This document shows, piece by piece, positions 24,118 through 33,731 of a stretch of DNA of 64,000 nucleotides. Origin of the DNA: Bradyrhizobium diazoefficiens (GTDB lineage Bacteria; Pseudomonadota; Alphaproteobacteria; Rhizobiales; Xanthobacteraceae); NCBI RefSeq assembly GCF_016616235.1, contig NZ_CP067100.1, positions 2,849,001 through 2,913,000 on the forward strand, read 5' to 3'. Under the pieces are notes generated by a model, which saw only the letters and a program-made list of their open reading frames with translations, ran no database searches and was not told the origin of the DNA. The position numbers and the translations under genes are program-made. Within the stretch, counting starts at the first letter, position 1, and the number at the start of each line of letters is the position of its first letter.

Positions 24118-26490
24118 CTAGCGTGCCGCCTTGGGCACAGTGACCACGGGATTGCTGGTCCCGACCAGACGGCTGTTCATCTTGGTGCGCATCTCCTCGG
24201 CGATGACATGAGCATCGACGCCGTCCTTGATCACGGTCGGGCGGATGAACAGGATCAGCTCGGTGCGGGCGCGCGCGTTGGTCTGGTGCGAGAAGGCATC
24301 GCCCATGCCGGGGATCGAATCGAGGATCGGTATGCCCTGGCGCTGCTTGTTCTCGGTCTCGCTGATCAGGCCGGCCAGCAGCACCGTCTGCCCGCTCATC
24401 ACCGCGATCGAGCTCTTGACCCGGCGCTGCGAGATCGTCGGCGTCAGCGAGGCGCTGCCGGCCGCAACGCTGGAAATCTCCTGCTCGATGTCGAGCACGA
24501 CGTTGCCGTTGGCATTGGCGCGCGGCAGCACGCGCAGGATGATGCCGGTGTTCTTGTAGTCGATGGTGTTGACCACGGTGTTGTTGGCGGTCAGCACGGT
24601 CGCAGTGCCGGTCGAGAACGGCACCTGGTCGCCGACCTGCAAGGTCGCGGTCTGGTTGTCGAGCACCACCAGCGAGGGATTCGACAGCACCTTGACGTCG
24701 GTGACGTTATGCAGCGCATCGAGCACGACGCGCGGCGAATTTTCCGACCCGATCAGGAAATTGAAGCCGGGCAAGGCGCGGCCGAGTAGGGCGCCGGCGG
24801 CGGCGTTGACCGCGTTGCTCGTCGCCTCGGTGTTGCTGCCGACCGTTGCGGCGTTGCTGATGCCAGAGACGGTGTTGGAGATCGAGCCTTTCTGGCTCGC
24901 CAGGAAGAACTGCACGCCGTAGTTCAACTGATTGTTCAGCGTCACCTCGGCGATGGTCGCCTCGATCGCGATCTGGCGCTGCGGCCGGTCGATCTGGCGG
25001 ATGGTCTGCTCGACGATGCGCTGCGCGTCTTGGTTGGCATAGACCAGCACGGCATTGTTAGTGACGTCGGCCGTGATCCGCACGTTCTGCAGGATGGCGT
25101 TGGCGCCGGGCTTTGCACCGCCGCTTGACAGTCCCCCGAGACCGTTGTCCTGCGCCGGCGTCGCCGAGGCGGCCGGAGCGGGACGGGCGCCGAGCGCCGA
25201 GCCGGCCGGTCCGCTGACCGGCGTCGTGGCGCCGGCGGCGGCGGTCGGCAGCGCGCTCAGCGACGCTACGGGATTGGTGGAGGATAATGTCGTCGACATC
25301 CCGGAGCCGGGCGAGATCTGGCTCGAGGCGTTGTCGAGCGTCGAGCTGCTCGCCGAGCCCTGGTTGAGCAGCATATCGTTCAGCATCGCCACGACCAGCT
25401 TGGAATTGCCGTAGCGCAGCGGATAGGACTTCAGGTTCACCCCGTCGGTGTCGGAGCGGTCGAGCCGCGCGATCCATGTCTGCGCGCGTTTCAGATATTC
25501 CGGCTTCTGGCTCACCACGAGGATCGAGTTGAGCCGCGCGATCGGCTGAAGCTTGATCACGTTCTGGCTCATCCCACCGTCGCCGGAATCCATGATCTTC
25601 TCGATCTCGCTGATGATGGGCTCCGGCGCGGAATTGTGCACCGGGAAGATGCCGACGGATTGTCCGCGCATCCAGTCGGCGTCGAAGGAGAGAATGGTGT
25701 CGACGGCGGTCGCCCGGTCGCTGCCGCTGCCGCTGACGATCAGCGTGTTGCGGGAATTGTCCGGGCGCATGGTCGCGGCCTTGACGCCGAAGGCATCGAG
25801 CAGCTTGAAGATGTTCTGCGCCGAGACATAGCGCAGCGGCACCACCGAGATGCCCTGGCCGGCAGCGACGTTCGAGCGGTCCACGCCGCCGGGACCGGCC
25901 TCCGGCGCCGGCAGCAGGCGATAGCCGGTGCGGTCGCGCACCAATGCGACGCCGGACATGCGCAGCGCGTTCTCCAGCACGTAGAGCGCGTCCGCCTTGG
26001 GCACTGGGCGCACCGAGGCCAGCGTCACGGTTCCCTGCACGCGCGGGTCGATCGTGTAGCCGACGTTCAAGACGTCACCGAGAATGACCTTTGCGACGGT
26101 GGCCACCGGTGCGTTCTCGAAATTGAGATCATAGCCGCTGCCGCCGCCGTCATCGCGCTCGGCCAGCGCGCCGCCTTGCGGCGTCGCATCATCGCTCAGA
26201 TAGATCGCCGGCTTGGACGATTTCGACTGGGCGATGCCGGTCGCGCCGGTATCGGTGGGTTGCCGCGGCTCAAGGTCCAGCGAGCGGATCTTGTCGGCAA
26301 TGTCCTGGGCGCGCGGATCCTTCGGATCGGATTCGATCGACTGGTCGGCGGTGACGATGCAGGCGCCGAGCAGGAAGGCGGACGACAACAAGACAAGCGC
26401 AGCAGGCAGCGCCGAACGCAGGCGCAAGAGCGGCTGGACCACCTCAAACAAAATACGCCTGCCAACGCTAGATGTGACTGGAAATTGCAT
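24118..26490 (-). CDS. gspD: Type II secretion secretin GspD (lipoprotein)
   Basis: This 790-residue outer-membrane secretin has a lipobox LLGAC (Cys44), N0/N1-N3 domains (DLNFENAPVATVAKVILG; VSAQNIFKLLDAFGVK) and a C-terminal secretin domain with VPFSTGTATVL and LVGGLISETENK-like sequence (VLLAGLISETENK). A Ser/Ala/Pro-rich insert lies at about 360-450 inside the N-domain region. The start ATG 26490 follows GAGGGGG; the frame is open to 26520. It forms the exit channel for folded periplasmic proteins. It is divergent from gspE, sharing a 128-bp control region, which is not the usual gspC-D-E order. A self-lipidated secretin may not need a GspS pilotin. Confidence 0.95.
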   Translation of the reverse strand: MQFPVTSSVGRRILFEVVQPLLRLRSALPAALVLLSSAFLLGACIVTADQSIESDPKDPRAQDIADKIRSLDLEPRQPTDTGATGIAQSKSSKPAIYLSDDATPQGGALAERDDGGGSGYDLNFENAPVATVAKVILGDVLNVGYTIDPRVQGTVTLASVRPVPKADALYVLENALRMSGVALVRDRTGYRLLPAPEAGPGGVDRSNVAAGQGISVVPLRYVSAQNIFKLLDAFGVKAATMRPDNSRNTLIVSGSGSDRATAVDTILSFDADWMRGQSVGIFPVHNSAPEPIISEIEKIMDSGDGGMSQNVIKLQPIARLNSILVVSQKPEYLKRAQTWIARLDRSDTDGVNLKSYPLRYGNSKLVVAMLNDMLLNQGSASSSTLDNASSQISPGSGMSTTLSSTNPVASLSALPTAAAGATTPVSGPAGSALGARPAPAASATPAQDNGLGGLSSGGAKPGANAILQNVRITADVTNNAVLVYANQDAQRIVEQTIRQIDRPQRQIAIEATIAEVTLNNQLNYGVQFFLASQKGSISNTVSGISNAATVGSNTEATSNAVNAAAGALLGRALPGFNFLIGSENSPRVVLDALHNVTDVKVLSNPSLVVLDNQTATLQVGDQVPFSTGTATVLTANNTVVNTIDYKNTGIILRVLPRANANGNVVLDIEQEISSVAAGSASLTPTISQRRVKSSIAVMSGQTVLLAGLISETENKQRQGIPILDSIPGMGDAFSHQTNARARTELILFIRPTVIKDGVDAHVIAEEMRTKMNSRLVGTSNPVVTVPKAAR

Positions 26491-26618
26491 CCGATCCCCC
26501 TCGGTTCGGACGCGCAACAAGTTTGCGCCACGATTATGTTTTTGCTAAGAAATAAGTCAAGGGTAAAGGGCCTCCCGCCCCGCCGAAGTTGTTGCATTCA
26601 AGTAACAAGGTCAACGCT

Positions 26619-28316
26619 GTGAATGCGATGCGCGACCGCTCCGCAGAGAGCTTCCGGCAGCACCTCCTGGAAAAATATTCACTGCCGCTGCGGGCGCATG
26701 CCCATGCGGACAAGTCGGCCAATCCCGCGCTGACGCGCCCCTTACGCGAATTGTGGGAGGCCACCGATCTTTCCGCCACCGAATTCGCCGATGAAGTATC
26801 GCATTATTTCGATCTGCCGCGGCTGAATCTTCCGCAATTGCTCGCGGCGACACCTCGTCTCGACGGGTTTTCGCGCCGTTTCCTGCGCGAATCCACCATC
26901 TTTCCCTTCATTGCGCCGGACGACGGTGTTCGGCTCGCTGTCGCCGACCCCTCCGACACGGCCGCCACGCGCGCCGCGGAAATCGTGTTCGGAACACCGG
27001 TCGATGTCGTCGTAGCGTCATATGAGGATATTACGACCGTTCTCGATCAACGGGCCGATGCCGACGACGCGACTGCCGATCGAAGCGGCAGAAGCGTTGC
27101 GCAGCAGTCCGACGACGATATCGAGAGCCTGCGCGATCTCGCCAGCGGCGCACCTGTGGTGCGCGCGCTCAACGATCTCTTGGAGCGCGCGGTGGACTTG
27201 CGTGCGAGCGACATCCACGTCGAGCCGTTCCGCGCTGGGCTCACGGTGCGCATGCGCGTCGATGGCCTGCTGCGCGCGCTGCCGTCGCCGCAGGGCATCC
27301 CGCCGCAGGCGCTGATCTCGCGCATCAAGATTCTCGCCAGCCTCAACATCGCCGAACGGCGCCTGCCGCAGGACGGCGCCGCCCGCGTGCGTGTGGGGCG
27401 CAGCGAGATCGACGTTCGCGTCGCCACCATGCCGACGCAGCACGGCGAGAGCGCCGTCATCCGTCTGTTGCCGCGCGACCGCGGCCTCTTGGAAATGAGC
27501 AAGCTCGGCCTCAGCGCCCGCGACGAACGCGCAATGACGCGGATGCTGGCAATGCCGCACGGCATGATCGTGATCACCGGGCCGACCGGCAGCGGCAAGA
27601 CCACGACGCTTGCGACCATGCTGTCGATCCTGAACGAGCCGACGCGCAAGATCCTCACCATCGAGGATCCCGTCGAGTACGAGATCCCCGGCATTAACCA
27701 GTCGCAGGTCAAGCCGTCGATCGGATTGACCTTCGCCTCCGCCATGCGCGCCTTCGTGCGCCAGGACCCCGACGTGATCATGGTCGGCGAGGTCCGCGAC
27801 GCCGAGACCGCGCATATCGCCATCCATGCCGCACTGACCGGCCACCTCGTGCTGACGACGCTGCACACCGAGACGGCGGCGGCCGCGGTGCCGCGCCTGA
27901 TCGATCTCGGCATCGAGGGTTTTCTGCTGAAGTCGACGCTGCGTGCGGTGGTGGCGCAACGGCTGGTGCGCATGCTGTGCGACCGCTGCAAGGTGCCGCA
28001 CGCGCTGACCGAGGCCGATCTCGCCAAGGACCCGCGCTTTGCGGTGATCGGCTTCAAGTGCGGCGAGGTCGTGCACGAGGCCGGCGGCTGCGAACGCTGC
28101 GGCGGCACCGGCTATCGCGGCCGCAACGGTGTGTTCGAGATCCTCGAAATGTCTGACGAGGTGCGCGGGCTGATCGGGCCGCAGACCGACTCCCACTCCA
28201 TCGATGCCGCCGCGATGCGTGGCGGCATGACGACGATGTTGGAGGATGCGGTCGCCAAATGCCGGGCCGGATTGACGACCGTGCCCGAGGTCTTCCGCGT
28301 CACGACGGTGCGATGA
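26619..28316 (+). CDS. gspE: Type II secretion ATPase GspE
   Basis: This 565-residue cytoplasmic hexameric ATPase drives pseudopilus assembly. It has an N-terminal T2SSE_N domain, Walker A GPTGSGKTTT (about residue 321), the Asp-box/Walker B DPDVIMVGEVRDAETA, the His-box TGHLVLTTLHTETA, and a four-Cys zinc site (CDRCK and CERCGGTGYRG). The start is taken at GTG 26619 because AAGG lies 8 bp before it. ATG 26628 is an alternative; the frame is open to a TTG at 26589. gspF follows after a 217-bp gap filled mostly by a palindromic repeat. Confidence 0.95.
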   Translation: MNAMRDRSAESFRQHLLEKYSLPLRAHAHADKSANPALTRPLRELWEATDLSATEFADEVSHYFDLPRLNLPQLLAATPRLDGFSRRFLRESTIFPFIAPDDGVRLAVADPSDTAATRAAEIVFGTPVDVVVASYEDITTVLDQRADADDATADRSGRSVAQQSDDDIESLRDLASGAPVVRALNDLLERAVDLRASDIHVEPFRAGLTVRMRVDGLLRALPSPQGIPPQALISRIKILASLNIAERRLPQDGAARVRVGRSEIDVRVATMPTQHGESAVIRLLPRDRGLLEMSKLGLSARDERAMTRMLAMPHGMIVITGPTGSGKTTTLATMLSILNEPTRKILTIEDPVEYEIPGINQSQVKPSIGLTFASAMRAFVRQDPDVIMVGEVRDAETAHIAIHAALTGHLVLTTLHTETAAAAVPRLIDLGIEGFLLKSTLRAVVAQRLVRMLCDRCKVPHALTEADLAKDPRFAVIGFKCGEVVHEAGGCERCGGTGYRGRNGVFEILEMSDEVRGLIGPQTDSHSIDAAAMRGGMTTMLEDAVAKCRAGLTTVPEVFRVTTVR

Positions 28317-28359
28317 ACATGATGCGATTTGATTCATTCGCTGCGACGAGCGAGGTGCG

Positions 28360-28480
28360 CTCCCTCCCCCGCTTGCAGGGGAGGGTTGGGGAGAGGGGGT
28401 CTCCTCAAGCGAGGACCCCCCAGAGGAGAAAGCCCTCACCCGGCGCTTCGCGCCGACCTCTCCCGCAAGCGGGAGAGGTG
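28360..28480. repeat. REP/BIME-like inverted repeat between gspE and gspF
   Basis: CTCCCTCCCCCGCTTGCAGG at the left and ACCTCTCCCGCAAGCGGGAG at the right form nested stems, with an inner GGTCTCCTC/GAGGACCCCC part. The core matches the element at 15582-15716. It sits inside the secretion operon, so it may set the ratio of GspE to downstream products. Confidence 0.75.
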
Positions 28481-28533
28481 CACCGAGTGCGCGGCCAATG
28501 CATTCGACCCAAGCTCATTCAGCTATAGGACCC

Positions 28534-29745
28534 ATGCCGAACTATCGCTACCGCGCGCTCAATGCCAACGGCGACCTGATCTCCGGCGCCATTGCCGCGC
28601 CTGCGCCGGGCGATGTCGGGCCGCGGATCGAGCGGCTCGGCCTCGTGCTGGTCGACAACGTCACGCCGGATGAGGGCGGCGCGGCGGGCGGTTTCTTCAA
28701 CCTCTTCAACAAGCCGAAGCCGGAAGACGTCACCATTTTCACCCGCGACCTCGCGCTGCTGCTGCGTGCCGGCGCCCGCATCAACGACGGATTGGAGCTG
28801 CTCGCGGCCGACCCCGATTTCGGCCGGCTGCGCTCGGTCGTGGCCGACATCCGTTCGCGCGTCGTCTCGGGCGAGAGCTTTGCCGAGGCGCTGGCGCGGC
28901 ACGAGGGGCTATTTCCGCCGATGTACATCGCGCTCGTCCGAGTCGGCGAGGCCTCGGGATCACTGGATCAGGTGCTGGAGGTGCTGGCGGGCGAACGCGC
29001 GCGCGGCGAAGCCCTGCGGCGCCGGCTGTCGGATGCGATCCGCTATCCCCTGTTCGTGCTCGGCGCTGCCGGCTGTGTGCTGCTGTTCTTCCTCAGCTTC
29101 GTGCTGCCGCAGTTTGCCAGCGTGCTGCAGGATTTCGGCGCCAAGGTCGATCCGGTGGTCGGCGTATTCCTCAACATCTCGACCTTCCTGCGCAGCAATT
29201 CCGACACGGTGCTGGCCGGCCTTGCCGTCATCATCGCCGCGACATGGCTCATGTTGCGGCAGCAGCGTATCCGCCACGGCATCACCAATGCGATCGTGCG
29301 GCTGCCGGCGATCCGCAACATCATGAGCGCGTACCGCACGGCGCTGTTCTGCCGCAATCTCGGCCTGCTGCTCGGCAGCGGCGTCAATCTGACCACCACG
29401 CTGCGCATCCTGATCGACATGATGGCGACGACCGGACCGTCCGCGGTCTGGAGCGATGCCGCCGATCGCGTCCGCCACGGCTCCAAGCTCTCCGACGCGC
29501 TGGCCGAAACCGAGGCATTGCCGGCGATGGCCGTGCGCATGCTCCGGCTCGGCGACGAGACCGGGCAATTGCCGATGCTGTCTGGACGCGTCGCCGAGTT
29601 CTATGAAACGAAATTGCAGCGAACGCTCGACCGTGCGGTCGGCGTCGCGGGGCCGGCGGCGATCATCGCGATCTCGCTGGTGGTCGGCGGCCTGATCACG
29701 TCGGTGATGACGGCGCTGATGTCGGTGAGCCAGATTGTCGGTTAG
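28534..29745 (+). CDS. gspF: Type II secretion inner-membrane platform protein GspF
   Basis: This 403-residue protein contains two T2SSF domains. The first begins FTRDLALLLRAGARINDGLE and the second FCRNLGLLLGSGVNLTTTLR, each followed by membrane helices (about residues 160-190, 210-235 and 370-395). It forms the inner-membrane platform that couples GspE to the pseudopilins. The start ATG 28534 has ATAGGA upstream and opens with the typical MPNYRYRALNANG. gspG starts 46 bp downstream. Confidence 0.95.
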   Translation: MPNYRYRALNANGDLISGAIAAPAPGDVGPRIERLGLVLVDNVTPDEGGAAGGFFNLFNKPKPEDVTIFTRDLALLLRAGARINDGLELLAADPDFGRLRSVVADIRSRVVSGESFAEALARHEGLFPPMYIALVRVGEASGSLDQVLEVLAGERARGEALRRRLSDAIRYPLFVLGAAGCVLLFFLSFVLPQFASVLQDFGAKVDPVVGVFLNISTFLRSNSDTVLAGLAVIIAATWLMLRQQRIRHGITNAIVRLPAIRNIMSAYRTALFCRNLGLLLGSGVNLTTTLRILIDMMATTGPSAVWSDAADRVRHGSKLSDALAETEALPAMAVRMLRLGDETGQLPMLSGRVAEFYETKLQRTLDRAVGVAGPAAIIAISLVVGGLITSVMTALMSVSQIVG

Positions 29746-29791
29746 GCCAGGCAACGCGCGAGTAGCGGGCAGGTAAGGGGAGAGACTTGAA

Positions 29792-30247
29792 GTGACCAAA
29801 CATCCATCGTTAAGGCGCGGCCGGCGGCGTGCGGCCCGAGGTGAGGCCGGCTTCACGCTCGTCGAGATGCTGGTCGTCATCACCATTATCGGGATGATCA
29901 TGGCGCTGGTCGGCCCGCGGGTGCTGAACTATCTCAGCGAGTCCAAAGCGAAGGCGGCGAAGATCCAGATCGAGAGCTTCTCCAGCGCACTTGATCTCTA
30001 TTATCTCGATCTCGGCCGCTATCCGACCTCGAACGAGGGCCTCACCGCGCTGACCCGCAGCAACAACCAGGCCGGCTGGAACGGGCCTTATTTGCGCGGC
30101 GGCATGGTGCCGAATGACCCCTGGGGCCACATCTATGTCTATCGCTCGCCGGGCGCGAGCGCGCCTTACGAGATCATCTCGCTCGGATCGGACGGTCAGG
30201 AAGGCGGCAGTGGAACGGCAGCCGACATTGTCAGCGGCGCGCGCTGA
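29792..30247 (+). CDS. gspG: Major pseudopilin GspG
   Basis: This 151-residue type II pseudopilin has the prepilin cleavage motif GEAG|FTLVEMLVVITIIGM, with Glu at +5, then the GspG family core YYLDLGRYPTSNEGLTAL and NDPWGHIYVYRSPG. It is processed by the A24 peptidase and polymerises into the periplasmic pseudopilus. The start is GTG 29792, with GGGGAGAG upstream. The next gene, gspH, starts inside its last 38 bp in another frame. Confidence 0.95.
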   Translation: MTKHPSLRRGRRRAARGEAGFTLVEMLVVITIIGMIMALVGPRVLNYLSESKAKAAKIQIESFSSALDLYYLDLGRYPTSNEGLTALTRSNNQAGWNGPYLRGGMVPNDPWGHIYVYRSPGASAPYEIISLGSDGQEGGSGTAADIVSGAR

Positions 30248-30704
30248 GGACCTCGTTGATGCGCGCGGCTTCGCGCTGATCGAGATCCTGTGCGTGCTCG
30301 CCATCATCGGGCTGCTCGCGGCGATCATCCTGCCGGCTGTCCCGCACACGACGACGCGTGCCAAGCTGGAGAGCTATGCGGTCGAGACCGCAGCCCTCCT
30401 GAAGGCCGACCGCAACGCGGCGCTGCGCCGGCAGACCAGGGTGACGACCGTGGTGGATGCGGAGGCGCGCGCGATCCGTTCGGGCGTCACCGGACAAATC
30501 ATCCGCCTGCCCCGCGACGTGGTGATGGCGGCGACGCTGGCCTCGCGCTGCGCCGACCGGGCGGCGGGGCGGTCGATCGATTTCTTTCCGTCGGGCATGT
30601 CGTGCGGCGGGACGATCGCGCTGGCGCGGCCCGGCATGGGCTATGAGGTGCGCGTCAACTGGCTGACCGGAGGGGTCGAGATTGTCCTGCAGAAGCTGCT
30701 CTGA
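30210..30704 (+). CDS. gspH: Minor pseudopilin GspH
   Basis: This protein of 164 residues is read from GTG 30210, chosen because CAGGAAGG sits just before it and the pilin motif then falls near the N-terminus; the frame is open to 30114 within gspG. The prepilin motif is DARG|FALIEILCVLAIIGL. The rest is a GspH-like beta domain (SIDFFPSGMSCGGTI). It overlaps gspG by 38 bp and gspI by 23 bp, suggesting translational coupling through the pseudopilin block. Confidence 0.9.
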   Translation: MERQPTLSAARAEDLVDARGFALIEILCVLAIIGLLAAIILPAVPHTTTRAKLESYAVETAALLKADRNAALRRQTRVTTVVDAEARAIRSGVTGQIIRLPRDVVMAATLASRCADRAAGRSIDFFPSGMSCGGTIALARPGMGYEVRVNWLTGGVEIVLQKLL

Positions 30705-31080
30705 CGGCGCCGCCGGCTTCACCCTGATCGAGGCGCTGGTGGCGCTTGCGATCATCGTCGCCGTGCTCGGAACCATCGGCTCGGTCATCGCCACGACGGC
30801 GAAGGGCACGCGCTCGATCGACCAGCGGCTGGCGCTGGCCGGCACCGCCGAGCGGCTGCTGGCAGACCTGCCGCCGCGGGCCTTGCTGAAGCCGGGCCGG
30901 CAGAGTGGCGAGCTGTCCGGCACACGCTGGCGCGTCGACATCGCGCCGATGAACGTCGCGGGCGAGGATCCCGCCGCCAACCGCTTCGTGCCGATGGCCG
31001 TCAATCTGCGCCTCCAGCGCGGCGACGGCGCTGCGATCCAGATCACGACGGTGAAGCTGGTGCCGAGGGCCACACAATGA
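30682..31080 (+). CDS. gspI: Minor pseudopilin GspI
   Basis: This 132-residue minor pseudopilin has the motif GAAG|FTLIEALVALAIIVA and the short GspI body ending LQRGDGAAIQITTVKLVPR. The start is TTG 30682, preceded by GGAGGGG. It belongs to the tip complex with GspJ and GspK. It overlaps gspH upstream by 23 bp and gspJ downstream by 4 bp (ATGA). Confidence 0.9.
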   Translation: MSCRSCSDGAAGFTLIEALVALAIIVAVLGTIGSVIATTAKGTRSIDQRLALAGTAERLLADLPPRALLKPGRQSGELSGTRWRVDIAPMNVAGEDPAANRFVPMAVNLRLQRGDGAAIQITTVKLVPRATQ

Positions 31081-31781
31081 GGCGCCTGCGCCGCACGCTG
31101 GCCGATGAGGCGGGCTTCACCCTGCTCGAAGTGTTGCTTGCGACGCTGCTGATGACGGTCATCCTGGCGGCGCTGGCGACGGTGACGGCGCAATGGCTGC
31201 CGAACTGGAATCGCGGCATCGCGCGGGTGCAGCGGGCCGAACGTCTCGCCACCGGGCTCGACCGCATCGTCGCCGATTTGTCGGTCGCCGAGCAGATGAC
31301 CGTGAACGGCGACGCCAAGGTGCCGCTGTTCGACGGCGCCGAATTGTCGGTGACCTTCCTGCGCACCGCGCTCGGTCCGAGCACGCGTCCGGGTCTCGAA
31401 TTCATCCGCCTGATCGAGAAGGCCGATTCGCAGGGGTTGGCGCTGGTGCGCGAGCGCGCGCCGTTCCAGCCGATGCCGACCGACGGGCAAATCCGCTTCG
31501 TCGACCAGGTCGTGCTGATCCGCGCCCCGTTCCGCGTCAGCTTCTCCTATGCCGGACCGGACGGGCAATGGCAGCCGACCTGGCGCGGCCAGAGCCAGCT
31601 GCCGGATCGCATCCGCATCACCGTGCGCAACGGCGCCAACGGGCAGGTGCTCGCGGTCTCAGGCGCGGTGATCCCGCACATCACGGCGCCCGCCGAATGC
31701 GCGCGGGCCAAGAATCCGACCACCTGCGTGGCGGCGCGCACCGGGCCGCAACAGGCGCAGAAAGAGGAGCAGCAATTGTGA
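31077..31781 (+). CDS. gspJ: Minor pseudopilin GspJ
   Basis: This 234-residue minor pseudopilin has the motif DEAG|FTLLEVLLATLLMTV and the family segment NWNRGIARVQRAERLATGLD, followed by a beta-rich globular part. The C-terminus has an extra cysteine pair (PAECARAKNPTTCVAA). It forms the pseudopilus tip with GspI and GspK. The ATG overlaps the gspI stop (ATGA), and its own stop overlaps the gspK GTG (GTGA). Confidence 0.9.
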   Translation: MRRLRRTLADEAGFTLLEVLLATLLMTVILAALATVTAQWLPNWNRGIARVQRAERLATGLDRIVADLSVAEQMTVNGDAKVPLFDGAELSVTFLRTALGPSTRPGLEFIRLIEKADSQGLALVRERAPFQPMPTDGQIRFVDQVVLIRAPFRVSFSYAGPDGQWQPTWRGQSQLPDRIRITVRNGANGQVLAVSGAVIPHITAPAECARAKNPTTCVAARTGPQQAQKEEQQL

Positions 31782-32692
31782 GCCGCACGGCGCAGAATTG
31801 CGAGGCTATCGGCGATCCCCGCGGCTTCATCGTCGTCGTCGTGCTCTGGATCCTGGCGGCGCTGGCCGCGCTCGCGCTGATTTACCTCACCTATGTCACC
31901 AACACTGCGATCACCGTCGCGGTCAACGCCGACCGGTTGCAGACCGATGCGCTCGTCAACGCCGGCATCGAGCTCACCGCCTACCGGCTGACGGCGCAGA
32001 ACGAAGCGGTGCGGCCGACCAGCGGCACCTTCAATGCCCGCGTCGGCGCCGGCCGGGTGAGCGTGACCTTCCGCTCGGAGGCGGCGCGGGTCGATCTCAA
32101 CATGGCGCCGAAGGCGTTGCTCGCGGGCCTGATGACGGCGCTCGGCGTCTCGGAGACGGACGCGCCGGCCTATGCGGACCGGATCCTCGCCTGGCGCTCC
32201 GCGACGGAAGCCGGCCAGGACAATCCGGAGGATTCCTATTACCGCACGCTGGGCGCGTCCTATCTGCCGCGCCATGCGCCGTTCCCGCACAGCGACGAGC
32301 TCTGGCTCGTGCGCGGCATTCCGGCCGCCGTCGTCGAGCGTGCGATGCCCTTCGTCACCGTGTTCAGCAACATGCGGACGGTGAATCTGCTGGACGCCGC
32401 GCCGCAGGTGCTGGCGGCACTGCCGGGCATGACGCCCGAGACGCTGCAACAGCTGCTGCGCGACCGCACTGACCCCAAGGTCGATCCGCGATCCCTGGTC
32501 AGCCTCGCCGGCGGCGCCAATGTGACGACCGACGGCTCGCGGGCGTACCGGCTGACCGTCGTCGCCGAGGCGCCGTCGCACCGGCGCAGCTCGGCCGAAA
32601 TCGTCATCCTGCTTCTCGAAGGCAGCGATGAGCCGTATCGTGTCTTGTCGTGGCATAACGCCTTCGACGGTTCTGCCGGAAAGCCTCTGTGA
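31778..32692 (+). CDS. gspK: Minor pseudopilin GspK (tip subunit)
   Basis: This 304-residue large minor pseudopilin has the prepilin motif DPRG|FIVVVVLWILAALA. It lacks Glu at +5, as GspK proteins normally do, which places it at the very tip. It contains the GspK alpha-domain features VDLNMAPKALLAGLM and VNLLDAAPQVLAALPGM (helix-hairpin-helix-like). The start GTG 31778 has GAGGAG upstream and overlaps the gspJ stop; the open frame extending to 31193 is not used. Confidence 0.92.
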   Translation: MSRTAQNCEAIGDPRGFIVVVVLWILAALAALALIYLTYVTNTAITVAVNADRLQTDALVNAGIELTAYRLTAQNEAVRPTSGTFNARVGAGRVSVTFRSEAARVDLNMAPKALLAGLMTALGVSETDAPAYADRILAWRSATEAGQDNPEDSYYRTLGASYLPRHAPFPHSDELWLVRGIPAAVVERAMPFVTVFSNMRTVNLLDAAPQVLAALPGMTPETLQQLLRDRTDPKVDPRSLVSLAGGANVTTDGSRAYRLTVVAEAPSHRRSSAEIVILLLEGSDEPYRVLSWHNAFDGSAGKPL

Positions 32693-32693
32693 G

Positions 32694-33731
32694 ATGAGTT
32701 CGCTCGATTCTGTTCGCGCCATTCTCGATACCTGGACCGGCACCGTGGCCGGCACGGCGGTTGCCGGCCTCGAGCGGATGGTGTCGCCGCGCGTGGTGCG
32801 GCTGGTCGAGACCGAGAGCGGCACCTTTGCGCTGGAGACGGCAAAGCCGGAGAACGTTCCGAAGGAGATCGCGTTCGAGGACGGCAAGTTCGCAAGTCCC
32901 AACCTGGCGCAGATCGTCCGCGGCAGCCGGGTCGAGATCGTGCTGCGGAGGGCGCGCTTCCTGTTCCGTCCGCTGGAGCTGCCGGCGCGCGCCGCCGATT
33001 TCCTCGAGGGTATCGTGCGGGCGCAGATCGATCGGCTGACACCGTGGAGCGCGAGCGATGCCGTGTTCGGGTGCAGCGCCCCGGTGCCGCATGGCAGCGA
33101 GAGCATCACCACCGAGATCGCCGCCGCACCGCGCAAGTTGGCGATGAGCTATGTCGAGGCGGTCTCCCCCTTCCATCCGGCCGCGATCGCGGTCGCGACT
33201 GAGACCGCCGAGGGCGGCCGCATCAAGGTGTTCGAGCAGAGGTCGCGCGGCGCGATCGATCCGGCCCGGCTGAGCCGGACGCTGCAACTGGTGCTCGCCG
33301 TCGCCGCCGTCGCCGCGGTGATCGGGTCGGTGACCGCGGGTTATCTCGCCGACAGCCTCAGCGCGCAGGAGAGCAAGCTCGAGCGGCAGATCACCCAGCG
33401 CCGCGCCGCGCTGCGTGGCGCCGACGGCGGCGAGCGTTCGCCGCTCGCATTGCTCGAACGCCGCAAATACGAGACGCCGGCGAGCGTGATCGTGCTGGAA
33501 TCGCTGAGCCGTCTGCTGCCGGACCACACCTATGTCACCGAGCTGCATCTGGCCGGCAACAAGCTCCAGATCGGCGGCATCACCCGCGATGCGCCCTCGC
33601 TGATCCCGCTGATCGAGCAGTCCCAGCATTTCACCCGCGCCACCTTCTACGCCCCGACGACGCGCAGTTCGTCAGATCCCGGCGAGCGCTTCCACATCGA
33701 GGCGCAGATCGAGCCGAGGAACGTGCCATGA
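32694..33731 (+). CDS. gspL: Type II secretion assembly protein GspL
   Basis: This 345-residue bitopic protein has an actin-like cytoplasmic part (about 1-200), one membrane helix (LQLVLAVAAVAAVIGSVTAG, about 205-225), and a PilN-like periplasmic domain with LSRLLPDHTYVTELHLAGNK. It should recruit GspE to the membrane with GspM. The start ATG 32694 is 1 bp after the gspK stop. The ATG of gspM overlaps its end (ATGA). Confidence 0.9.
   Translation: MSSLDSVRAILDTWTGTVAGTAVAGLERMVSPRVVRLVETESGTFALETAKPENVPKEIAFEDGKFASPNLAQIVRGSRVEIVLRRARFLFRPLELPARAADFLEGIVRAQIDRLTPWSASDAVFGCSAPVPHGSESITTEIAAAPRKLAMSYVEAVSPFHPAAIAVATETAEGGRIKVFEQRSRGAIDPARLSRTLQLVLAVAAVAAVIGSVTAGYLADSLSAQESKLERQITQRRAALRGADGGERSPLALLERRKYETPASVIVLESLSRLLPDHTYVTELHLAGNKLQIGGITRDAPSLIPLIEQSQHFTRATFYAPTTRSSSDPGERFHIEAQIEPRNVP

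Noticed and set aside
27018..28439. Minus-strand open frame of 473 codons opposite gspE
   Set aside because: gspE has all ATPase motifs in its frame; the opposite frame shows only low-complexity His/Arg/Ala sequence.
31778..32692. Missing Glu at +5 in the pilin motif considered as a damaging mutation
   Set aside because: GspK proteins normally lack this residue because they cap the pseudopilus tip.
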